Positions 7,102 to 13,812 of a DNA stretch of 33,132 nt are shown here, piece after piece. The notes under the pieces are model-generated. The model worked only from the letters and a program-made list of their open reading frames with translations. It made no database searches and was not told the DNA's origin. The position numbers were made by a program, and so were the translations under genes. Position 1 is the first letter of the stretch. Each line of letters starts with the position of its first letter. Source of the stretch: CAYWGR01 sp964458015 (GTDB lineage Bacteria; Planctomycetota; Planctomycetia; Pirellulales; Thermoguttaceae); assembly GCA_964458015.1 (NCBI GenBank), contig CAYWGR010000043.1:1-33132 (forward strand). Reading direction: 5' to 3'.

Positions 7102-8988
7102 GTGGAAAAACCGTTATTTTCGATCACTTGTGCGACCTGTCAGGCCCGCTTGGCCGTGCGATCCGAGGCGGCGATTGGGGCTATTTTGGAATGCCCGAAG
7201 TGCCGCAGCATGGTCCAGGTGACGCCGCCGCCCGGTTGGACGCCACCCCCGCCACCGGTTGCCGGAGAGCCGGAAACGCAGCCGCCGTCCTCGGCCGTTT
7301 CACCGCCGGTAAACGGCGCTGCTCCGGCTTCACAGGCGGCCGCTCTTGAGCCCGCCGGGCCTTCTGCTTGGCGCGCCATGCTTCAAACCTGGATGCTCTG
7401 GGGCGGTGTGCCGCTGGTCACGTTGGTGGCGATTGTCAGCGTGCTTTGGGCGTTGCTTGCGCCGCCCGCGTCGGAACCGGCTGCAACGGATGCCGAACAA
7501 GCCGCCGTGGAAGCGGAAAAAACAAAGGCCGAGCAATCCCCGGCAGCACCGTCTCGCGATGCGAAATCCGAGCAAAAAGAAAAGCCGGTCGAAAAGAAAG
7601 CGGAAAAAAGATCTGTTGCGAAAGAGACGAAGAAATCAGCGACGAAATCGGAAGTAAAATCGACGGCCAAGCCATCGGAAACGTCTACGAAGCCCAAGTC
7701 GTCAAACGCGGAAACCGTTCCCCCGAAGAAAACGGCGGAAGCTCTGGAAGAAAAGAGCCCTACGGCCGTCGCGGAGGAAAAGAGCGATCCGAAAGAAGTG
7801 GAACGCAACGCAGCATCGTCGGAAGTTAAGAATGAGGCGGAGGAAGAAACGAAAAACGCCGAAGTGAAGAAATTGCCGCCGGTCGCCGTCGATCTTGCTG
7901 CGCGATGCGCCGATCCGGTGGCTGCGTTGGAATTGACCGATGTGCCGTTGATCAAAGCCGTGGATTTGGTGGCCGGCATGAGCACGCTGCCGATTACCGT
8001 TGATGTCGATGCCTTGGAACAGCTCGGGGTATCGCTGCGTGATCCTGTTTCACTGGAGGTCAGCTCGACGACGATCGCCAAGACGTTGCGGGCCATTGCG
8101 GCGCAAAAGGGCTTGGTCTTCACGGTTGAAGGCGGCCAGGTTTTTCTCGGCGCGCCGGCGAAATATCGCGAAACCTTGCAAAAAGTGCGTTACTCCGTGG
8201 CGGATCTGACGGGCGACGATAAAACCGCGACCGCCGAACTGGCTGCCTTGATTCAGAACATGGTTGCCCCCGACTCGTGGCAAGCTGCCGGCGGTCGAGG
8301 GATGCTCAAGGCGGATCCCGGCGCTATCGAGGTTACGCAGTCCGGCGATGTTCAGGACCAGATATTAGTATTTTGCGAAAAACTACGTGCCGCGCGGGGT
8401 AAACCGCTGCAAACCCACGACCGTACCGAACGATTTGCTTTGGCCACCCGATGGGATCGCGCTCGTAAGATGCTCGAACAACGGGTGACGGTCAATTACC
8501 ACGAGCCGACGCCATTGTCGAAAATTTTGGCGTTTCTCTCGAACTCCGCGCATGGCGATATCGTCGTCGATCGTGCCGCGTTGGCGGCCGTGGATACATC
8601 GGACAGCGTCGAAACGACGGTAACCGTTGTGAAGCAACCGCTGGACAAGACGCTGACCGCCTTGCTGCAACCATTGGGACTGACGTACCGGACCATCGGA
8701 GCTCGCACGATCCAAGTCACGACGAAAGAGGCGGCCGATGAACGTTTTGAACTGGAATTTCATTCACTCGGTTCTCTCGCGGCAGGAAAGAAAGACGTTG
8801 GACAATTCGTGGTCGATGCGTTGAAGAAAAAAGCGGTTATGCTTTCGTTGAACACCGGCGGCAACCTGTATTATGATGCCCCGTCGCAATGTTTGATCGT
8901 TCTCCAACCGCAGGCAGTTCAATTCGCGGTCGAACGGCTGTTGCGGGAAAAAGAGGCAGAGCGTAAGGAGAAGGAAAAGGAGAAATAG
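7102..8988 (+). CDS. Zinc-ribbon membrane protein with two STN-like modules, unknown function
   Basis: Not a named family. From a GTG start at 7102 the protein has 628 residues. An upstream in-frame TTG at 7072 is possible, but its GAGGG is too close, and the GTG gives the typical MEKPLFSITCATC beginning. A zinc ribbon comes first (Cys10, Cys13, Cys31, Cys34, CxxC...CxxC), then a Pro/Ala linker, one membrane segment (about 99-120, LWGGVPLVTLVAIVSVLWALL), a long Lys/Glu/Ala/Ser low-complexity tether (about 121-265), and a C-terminal part. That part appears to contain two related modules resembling the short secretin/TonB (STN) fold: about 270-355, and about 460-555. The ribbon would be cytoplasmic and the C-terminal part periplasmic. 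Planctomycetes have many such proteins; a scaffold or sensor role is only a guess. Confidence 0.75.
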   Translation: MEKPLFSITCATCQARLAVRSEAAIGAILECPKCRSMVQVTPPPGWTPPPPPVAGEPETQPPSSAVSPPVNGAAPASQAAALEPAGPSAWRAMLQTWMLWGGVPLVTLVAIVSVLWALLAPPASEPAATDAEQAAVEAEKTKAEQSPAAPSRDAKSEQKEKPVEKKAEKRSVAKETKKSATKSEVKSTAKPSETSTKPKSSNAETVPPKKTAEALEEKSPTAVAEEKSDPKEVERNAASSEVKNEAEEETKNAEVKKLPPVAVDLAARCADPVAALELTDVPLIKAVDLVAGMSTLPITVDVDALEQLGVSLRDPVSLEVSSTTIAKTLRAIAAQKGLVFTVEGGQVFLGAPAKYRETLQKVRYSVADLTGDDKTATAELAALIQNMVAPDSWQAAGGRGMLKADPGAIEVTQSGDVQDQILVFCEKLRAARGKPLQTHDRTERFALATRWDRARKMLEQRVTVNYHEPTPLSKILAFLSNSAHGDIVVDRAALAAVDTSDSVETTVTVVKQPLDKTLTALLQPLGLTYRTIGARTIQVTTKEAADERFELEFHSLGSLAAGKKDVGQFVVDALKKKAVMLSLNTGGNLYYDAPSQCLIVLQPQAVQFAVERLLREKEAERKEKEKEK

Positions 8989-9011
8989 CCCACCCGGTTC
9001 TTCCTCGCGTA

Positions 9012-9043
9012 TCTTCCCCCCGAGTTTGGCGGCCTTTTTTTTG
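9012..9043 (+). terminator. Possible weak terminator after the zinc-ribbon gene
   Basis: An eight-T run at 9035-9042 follows a GC-rich stretch (cgagtttggcggcc), but I cannot draw a convincing stem. The sequence from 9043 to 9174 is AT-rich and presumably holds the promoter of the aroF leader. No clear -35/-10 pair stands out (a ttgacg at 9069-9074 lacks a good partner). Confidence 0.2.
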
Positions 9044-9174
9044 TTTGAATTCCGTTCGATTATTCCGTTTGACGAAATTTTTCCGTTTTTCCCTCTTGCT
9101 TTTTCCGGAAAATAGACGAAGATTAACTGTTGTTGGGACATTTTTCCCGACAGATGCTGTTTTTTGAGAATCGT

Positions 9175-9249
9175 ATGAATCTGCTGCACACCTATTATTG
9201 GTACTTTTATTTTACCCCCCGAGGTTTCGGGGTCGGAGGTGGTGTGTAG
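9175..9249 (+). CDS. Aromatic-rich leader peptide of aroF (attenuation peptide)
   Basis: A 24-codon ORF, ATG 9175 to TAG 9247. It begins MNLLHT, runs through seven consecutive aromatic codons YYWYFYF (tat tat tgg tac ttt tat ttt, 9193-9213), and ends TPRGFGVGGGV. A weak gaga (9166-9169) sits 5 nt before the ATG. The ORF lies 154 bp upstream of the DAHP synthase start and stops 27 nt before a strong terminator hairpin. A run of the pathway's end-product codons just before competing hairpins is the hallmark of trpL- and pheL-type attenuation peptides. The peptide is likely a ribosome-position sensor for Phe/Tyr/Trp-tRNA charging and not a functional product. Confidence 0.85.
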   Translation: MNLLHTYYWYFYFTPRGFGVGGGV

Positions 9250-9313
9250 TTTATCAACACAATCCACGAAAGACCAAGCCCCGAGACCTCACGAAGGTCT
9301 CGGGGCTTTTTTT
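9217..9313 (+). promoter_or_regulatory. Transcription attenuator controlling aroF (1:2, 2:3, 3:4 RNA switch)
   Basis: Segment 1 ccccga (9217-9222) pairs with segment 2 tcgggg (9227-9232) around loop ggtt. Extended segment 2, gaggtttcgggg (9221-9232), pairs with segment 3 ccccgagacctc (9279-9290) over 12 bp with a single G-U, forming an antiterminator. Segment 3 also pairs with segment 4 to form the terminator (9277-9289 with 9295-9307). The structures are mutually exclusive. Segment 1 starts 3 nt after the last aromatic codon, so a ribosome stalled in YYWYFYF would mask it and free segment 2 for 2:3 pairing, giving read-through into aroF. A ribosome reaching the stop codon would leave 3:4 to form, giving termination. 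The structures are read directly; the mechanism is inferred from trp/phe/his attenuators. Confidence 0.85.
9277..9313 (+). terminator. Intrinsic terminator of the aroF leader
   Basis: A perfect 13-bp GC-rich stem, agccccgagacct (9277-9289) with aggtctcggggct (9295-9307), loop cacga, followed by seven T (9307-9313). It lies 90 bp upstream of the aroF start and after the leader-peptide stop, so it would cut transcription before the structural gene. It is the strongest intrinsic terminator I see in the window. Confidence 0.93.
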
Positions 9314-9403
9314 ATTGCCTTAAACGAATCCATGCGAAGCCGCAAGCGGCTTTTCTATCCACTAAGAAAACTATCTTTCCCCTAACGCAAGGAGTAACCA
9401 TCT

Positions 9404-10429
9404 GTGATTGTCGTGATGAAACGAGGAGCTACTACGGAACAGATCGAACACATGATTGATCGCGTCGAACGGCTTGGGCTTAAGGCGCATCCGATCTACG
9501 GAACCGAACGGACCGTGATTGCGGCCATTGGCGAAAAACGCGACGAATACCGTCAATCGCTCGAAAGCGGGCCGGGCGTTGCGGAAGTCGTGCCGATCTT
9601 GGCGCCCTACAAAGTGGCCAGCCGCGAGGTGAAAAGCGAACCGACCATCATCCGTGCCGGCAGTCTGAAGATCGGCAACAGCAATGTCGGCGTGATTGCC
9701 GGTCCTTGCTCGGTGGAAAGCGAGGAGCAAACGCTTGTCACGGCTCGTGCCGTGAAAGCCGCCGGGGCCACTGCGTTGCGCGGCGGTGCATTCAAGCCGC
9801 GCACCAGCCCCTACAGTTTCCAGGGTTTGAAGGAAGACGGGCTGAAAATCCTTGCCGCGGCCCGGGACGAAACCGGCTTGGCCGTCGTGACCGAAGTCAT
9901 TGCGGCCGAGGACATTTCACTGGTGGCCCAATATGCCGACGTATTGCAGATTGGCGCTCGCAACATGCAAAACTACCGCCTGTTGGAGGCCGTCGGCGAG
10001 GCGGGCCGACCGGTGCTGTTGAAACGCGGCGCCAGCGCAACCTTGGATGAATTGCTGTTGGCCTCGGAGTACATTCTCAACGCGGGCAATCCCGACGTGA
10101 TGCTTTGTGAACGGGGGATCCGCACCTTCGAAGCCCACACGCGCTACACGCTTCCCTTGGCCTCGGTGCCGTGGTTGCACGAGCGGACGCATTTGCCGGT
10201 GGTGGTCGATCCGAGTCACGGCACGGGCCATACGAGCTTGGTTGCGCCGATGTCGGCCGCGGCCATCGCCGCCGGCGCGGATGGCATTGTGGTCGAAGTG
10301 CATCCCGATCCGGAGTCGGCCTTGAGCGACGGCTACCAGTCGTTGAACTTCGAGGAATTCGAAAACATGATGGTGACATGCCGCCGCGTGGCCGAGGCAG
10401 TCGGCCGGCATATCACGCCGTTGTTGTAG
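9404..10429 (+). CDS. aroF: 3-deoxy-7-phosphoheptulonate (DAHP) synthase
   Basis: A 341-residue DAHP synthase of the AroA I-beta (KDO8P-synthase-like) type. It condenses phosphoenolpyruvate and erythrose 4-phosphate, the first committed step to chorismate and Phe/Tyr/Trp. An N-terminal ferredoxin-like regulatory domain occupies about residues 1-70 (MIVVMKRGATTEQIEHMIDRV), like the Thermotoga enzyme where it mediates feedback inhibition. The TIM-barrel motifs follow: IAGPCSVES, LRGGAFKPRTSPYSFQG, LQIGARNMQNY, VLLKRG and VVDPSHGTGH. The start is GTG 9404, with AAGGAG at 9389-9394 nine bases upstream. An attenuator and aromatic leader peptide precede it, so control is probably both transcriptional and allosteric. 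comEC begins 13 bp downstream and may be co-transcribed. Confidence 0.96.
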   Translation: MIVVMKRGATTEQIEHMIDRVERLGLKAHPIYGTERTVIAAIGEKRDEYRQSLESGPGVAEVVPILAPYKVASREVKSEPTIIRAGSLKIGNSNVGVIAGPCSVESEEQTLVTARAVKAAGATALRGGAFKPRTSPYSFQGLKEDGLKILAAARDETGLAVVTEVIAAEDISLVAQYADVLQIGARNMQNYRLLEAVGEAGRPVLLKRGASATLDELLLASEYILNAGNPDVMLCERGIRTFEAHTRYTLPLASVPWLHERTHLPVVVDPSHGTGHTSLVAPMSAAAIAAGADGIVVEVHPDPESALSDGYQSLNFEEFENMMVTCRRVAEAVGRHITPLL

Positions 10430-10442
10430 GCTCCTTGCCAGA

Positions 10443-12977
10443 ATGGAGAGAAAAAGGCACAATGCTCGCATGTCGGCCATTCCATCCAAGGCAATTGCAA
10501 CTTTGCACCGCACACCGCGTTATCAGCCGTTGGTGATTGTGCTGACGGCTGCGGTAACAGGGATCGTGTGCGACCGATTTTGTCCGATTTTTCTCACGGC
10601 ATGGTGGTGTTTGGCCGTGGGCGGACTGGCCTTGTGGGCGGCGTTTCGTTATCGCCATTGTGAAGTTCTGGCAAATGTTGCGTTGCTTGCGGCCGTTGCG
10701 GCGGTCGGCGGAGGTTGGCATCATTGCCGATGGTATCTTTTCGATGCCGACGAGTTAGGGCGTTATGCACGAACCGAATCGCAACCGGCATGTGTTGAAG
10801 CATGGGCCGTCGGCTCGCCGCGAGCCATGCCGTCGCCTGCGCCCGATCCGCTGCAAGTGATGCCGGTCAGCGAGTGTTGGCGTTTGGAGGTGGAACTGGC
10901 GGCATTGCGCAATGGCGACGTGTGGCAACCCGTTTCCGGCCGAGCTGTATTGCTGACCCCCGGGCCGCCGCCAAAGATCGCTGCCGGTGATCGGTTGCGA
11001 TGCTTTGTTCGGCTGGTTTTACCCCCTAGGCCGATGAATCCCGGTTCACGGGATCGCGCGGCTTATCTTCGGGCTCAAAGAGTATGTTGCCGGCTTCAGG
11101 CGGAGGGCCCGGAATGCTTGACCGTCGTCGAGCCGGGTTCCGCCTGGACGGTCACCCGCATGCTCGACCAACTGCGTGCGTATGGAAATAATGTGTTGCA
11201 CGATTGTTTGAATTCTCGGCAGGCGGAGTTGGCGGCGGCGGTGCTCCTGGGCTTGCGCGAAGAACTCGACGGCAGTCGCAACGAGGCGTTTTTGACGACC
11301 GGCACGGTGCATATTCTTTCGATTTCCGGCCTGCATGTCGGTTTATTGGCGGGGGCGTTGTTTTGGATCATGCGGCGGTTGCCGATTCCGCGCGGCTGGG
11401 CCGCGGCCTTGATTGCAGCAGTTACGTTGTTGTATGCCTTGATGGTCGATGTCGAGCCGCCGGTGGTTCGCGCGACTGTGTTGGTCCTGGTCGCATGTTA
11501 TGCAACGTATTGGGGACGCCGCACCTTTGGCATGAACTCGCTGGCTGCCGCCGCATTGGTGGTGCTTGCCTTGAATCCCGCCCACTTGTTTCACGTGGGC
11601 GCTCAGCTATCGTTCTTATGCGTCGCCGGACTGATATGGATCGCGGTTCCAAGGCATCGCACGGAAACCGAACAAGAGAAAACCGATGCCATTCTGGAAC
11701 GGCTGATGGCTCAACATCGAGGATGGTTGCAACGGATCGCAAGAAAGCTTTGGAGCGATGTGAAGAGCATTGCGCTGGCCGGGGCGGTGCTTTGGGCATT
11801 GACGCTGCCGTTGGTGATGGCTCGATTTCATCTATTATCGCCCGTTTCGCTCATTCTCAATACACTGCTCTGGATTCCGATGTCGTTGAGCGTGCTGAGC
11901 GGTTTCGGTGTGCTGGCGTTGGGGGCGGTCTGTTCGCCGCTGGGGCATTTGTGCGGCTGGTTTTGCGGATGGAACTTTCGCATCTTGGAAGACGGCGTGA
12001 ACTGGGCGCAGGCATTGCCTGGCAGTCATTTTTGGGTGCCGGGGCCTTCCGAGTGGTGGCTTTGGGGTTTTTATGGAGGATTGGGCCTCTTTCTTGCACT
12101 GCCGGGGCTTTGTCCCACTCGCCGATGGTGCGTTGTTTTGGCCGCAGCGTGGATTGGCCTGGGATTTGTTGCCGCACGATGGCCTTGTCAACAGGACCGG
12201 CTTGATTGCACGGTTTTAAGCATGGGCCACGGAGCGGCCGTGTTGTTAGAATTGCCATCAGGCGAAACGATGCTTTACGATGCCGGACAGTTCGGTGCGC
12301 CACCGGTCGGCGTGCGCACGATTTCCGAGTTTCTATGGTCGAAGGGCATCACGCGGCTCGATGCCGTGGTACTCTCCCATCCCGACATTGATCACTACAA
12401 CGCCCTGCCTGGCTTGTTGGGAAAATTTTCGGTAGGCGAAGTTTGTGTCTCGCCGGTAATGTTCGAGAAAAACAGCTTTGCGGTGAAAGTGTTGCGCGAA
12501 GCGTTGGATAACTATGATATTCCCGTGCGCGCAATGCGTGCCGGTGATCGATTGGACGGCGGCGATGGTTGCACGTTGGAGGTGCTGCATCCGCCGCGTG
12601 CCGGTATTCAGGAACCCAGCAATGCGAACAGTCTTGTCTTGGCGGTCGATTATCGCGACCGGCGGATTCTCTTGCCCGGCGATTTGGAATCGTCAGGCTT
12701 AATGGAACTTCTGGCCCGAGAGCCGAGGCATTGTGAAGTGTTGCTAGCTCCGCATCACGGCAGCCGCAAAAGCAATTCGCCGGAATTGGCCCACTGGTGT
12801 ACGCCTTCCTGGGTCGTCTTTAGCGGCGACGGCCGATGGAGCTTGCCGAAAGTGGAATCACCCTATCGAGCTGTCGGCGGGCAGGTGTTGCACACCTACA
12901 GAAATGGCGCGATTCAGGTGCGGATCGATACGGAAGGCGTTCGGGTGTCGCCATTTATTGGGCAATATCTTTATTGA
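10443..12977 (+). CDS. comEC: ComEC/Rec2-family DNA uptake channel with metallo-beta-lactamase domain
   Basis: An 844-residue polytopic membrane protein of the ComEC/Rec2 family, which moves single-stranded DNA across the inner membrane during natural transformation. The N-terminal DUF4131-like part (about 20-190) starts with two hydrophobic segments and holds a soluble beta-rich region. The Competence domain follows (about 255-570), with SGLHVGLLAGALFW and many helices. The C-terminal beta-lactamase-like domain (about 585-840) has LDAVVLSHPDIDHYNALPG (His646, Asp648, Asp650, His651), LLPGDLE and LLAPHHGSRKSNS, so the metal-binding set looks complete. The start may be ATG 10443 or in-frame ATG 10470; neither has a good ribosome-binding site. 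Its stop codon lies inside a 115-bp repeat. No other competence genes are in the window. Confidence 0.92.
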   Translation: MERKRHNARMSAIPSKAIATLHRTPRYQPLVIVLTAAVTGIVCDRFCPIFLTAWWCLAVGGLALWAAFRYRHCEVLANVALLAAVAAVGGGWHHCRWYLFDADELGRYARTESQPACVEAWAVGSPRAMPSPAPDPLQVMPVSECWRLEVELAALRNGDVWQPVSGRAVLLTPGPPPKIAAGDRLRCFVRLVLPPRPMNPGSRDRAAYLRAQRVCCRLQAEGPECLTVVEPGSAWTVTRMLDQLRAYGNNVLHDCLNSRQAELAAAVLLGLREELDGSRNEAFLTTGTVHILSISGLHVGLLAGALFWIMRRLPIPRGWAAALIAAVTLLYALMVDVEPPVVRATVLVLVACYATYWGRRTFGMNSLAAAALVVLALNPAHLFHVGAQLSFLCVAGLIWIAVPRHRTETEQEKTDAILERLMAQHRGWLQRIARKLWSDVKSIALAGAVLWALTLPLVMARFHLLSPVSLILNTLLWIPMSLSVLSGFGVLALGAVCSPLGHLCGWFCGWNFRILEDGVNWAQALPGSHFWVPGPSEWWLWGFYGGLGLFLALPGLCPTRRWCVVLAAAWIGLGFVAARWPCQQDRLDCTVLSMGHGAAVLLELPSGETMLYDAGQFGAPPVGVRTISEFLWSKGITRLDAVVLSHPDIDHYNALPGLLGKFSVGEVCVSPVMFEKNSFAVKVLREALDNYDIPVRAMRAGDRLDGGDGCTLEVLHPPRAGIQEPSNANSLVLAVDYRDRRILLPGDLESSGLMELLAREPRHCEVLLAPHHGSRKSNSPELAHWCTPSWVVFSGDGRWSLPKVESPYRAVGGQVLHTYRNGAIQVRIDTEGVRVSPFIGQYLY

Positions 12978-13090
12978 TGCCGACATTGCAAATGTTCCAG
13001 ATTCAACCGCAAACACGACTGTTTTAGCCAAGTATGCTGGTCTGGTTGACTGCGGAACGGTTCATTAGCAACGTGGGGCGCACTAAAATG
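12974..13090. repeat. REP-like dispersed repeat, copy A
   Basis: Matches copy B (22042-22155) along about 115 bp at roughly 80% identity by eye. Shared blocks include aatgttccagattcaaccgc and gcggaacggttcattagcaa. It overlaps the comEC stop codon (12975-12977). Copy A's internal hairpins are more degenerate than those in copy B, suggesting it is the older or decayed copy. Confidence 0.8.
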
Positions 13091-13162
13091 GGTAATGCTG
13101 AAAAAAATAATCATCGTTGCGTAACGTCAAATCTATTGGTTTTAGCGAGTTTTTCGGCGTGT

Positions 13163-13178
13163 CCACCCGTAGGGGTGG
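13163..13178. repeat. Short palindrome in the comEC-rpsO spacer
   Basis: Arms ccaccc (13163-13168) and gggtgg (13173-13178), loop gtag. It is a six-bp GC hairpin without a T run. It lies in the 336-bp spacer 12978-13313, which otherwise holds repeat copy A and, near its end, the presumed rpsO promoter region. I could not identify convincing -35/-10 boxes. Confidence 0.35.
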
Positions 13179-13313
13179 TGAAACGCGGCTTCTTTTCGTG
13201 GAAAGCCTCTATTCCCCGGTTGCATTCCCCTGGGCTTTTGTTACACTGAGCTGCTTAGTTTTGTTGGTAACATATTAGTAGGTAGAGTTGTAGTCAAAAA
13301 AGGTAGGAGGGGT

Positions 13314-13373
13314 ATGCTTCCCGTAGAAGCTTTCCCGAGCCAACCGAGGTGGAGCAGTCGCGGTAACAGATGA
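13314..13373 (+). CDS. Candidate 19-codon leader ORF overlapping the rpsO start
   Basis: ATG 13314 to TGA 13371-13373 encodes MLPVEAFPSQPRWSSRGNR. It has the best Shine-Dalgarno in the area (aggagg 13305-13310, three bases before the ATG, with ggtaggagggg around it). Its stop overlaps the rpsO start as ATGA (13370-13373). The rpsO ATG itself has no well-placed Shine-Dalgarno (nearest ggag at 13350-13353, 16 bases away). This arrangement predicts translational coupling. I do not recognise the peptide; a chance ORF remains possible. Confidence 0.45.
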   Translation: MLPVEAFPSQPRWSSRGNR

Positions 13374-13639
13374 CCATTACCAAAGAGCGAAAGACGGAAC
13401 TGATCGGGGAATACCAGCGCGGCAAGACCGACACGGGGTCTCCCGAGGTTCAAATTGCGATCCTGACGGTCCGAGTGAACAGTTTGACCGGCCATTTGCA
13501 AGGTCACAAACGTGATTTTGCTTGTCGGCGGGGCTTATTGATGCTGGTTAGTCGCCGTCGGCGGCTGTTGGACTACCTGAAGAAGGTGGATCCACAGCGT
13601 TACCTCGACATCATTCGCCGTCTCGATATCCGCAAGTAA
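13370..13639 (+). CDS. rpsO: Small ribosomal subunit protein uS15
   Basis: An 89-residue protein, exactly the usual length of S15, which binds the 16S rRNA central domain early in 30S assembly. It begins MTITKERKTELIGEYQRG and has the conserved DTGSPEVQIAILTVRVNSLTGHL core and the GLLMLVSRRRRLLDYLKK...RYLDIIRRLDIRK end. One family signature residue differs: KRDFACRRGLL, where most homologues have KKDHHSRRGL. The start overlaps the stop of an upstream short ORF. pnp follows after 173 bp, the classical rpsO-pnp order of many bacteria. A hairpin region lies between the two. Confidence 0.97.
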   Translation: MTITKERKTELIGEYQRGKTDTGSPEVQIAILTVRVNSLTGHLQGHKRDFACRRGLLMLVSRRRRLLDYLKKVDPQRYLDIIRRLDIRK

Positions 13640-13675
13640 TCCGAGTCGGTGTTCTCACACCCCTGGCGGTAAAGG

Positions 13676-13744
13676 CTCGTGGAGTTTCACGAGTGGAGTC
13701 CGGCAGCCCTTGGTGTTGCGCGCATGGAATGCGCCATGGGCTGC
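13676..13744 (+). promoter_or_regulatory. Hairpins in the rpsO-pnp spacer (putative RNA processing site)
   Basis: Two stems sit between rpsO and pnp. The first is ctcgtg (13676-13681) with cacgag (13688-13693). The second, longer one has gcagccc (13703-13709) with gggctgc (13738-13744), topped by an inner gcgcat/atgcgc stem with loop gga. In E. coli the same spacer holds a terminator and an RNase III-cleaved stem-loop used in pnp autoregulation. A comparable role here is inferred from position only. No T run follows directly. Confidence 0.45.
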
Positions 13745-13812
13745 TGCTCGTTCTTTATTTCTCTTTCCGCTTTGCGCTGCAATTCGAATCCAGATGAAGG
13801 TAGGAGCGAATC

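Noticed and set aside
9069..9110. Sigma-70-like promoter for the aroF leader (ttgacg at 9069)
   Set aside because: No -10 hexamer at acceptable spacing could be found, so no promoter is annotated.
9242..9371. Alternative GTG-started ORF running through the aroF terminator
   Set aside because: It would translate across the terminator hairpin and T run; the ATG 9175 frame explains the region far better.
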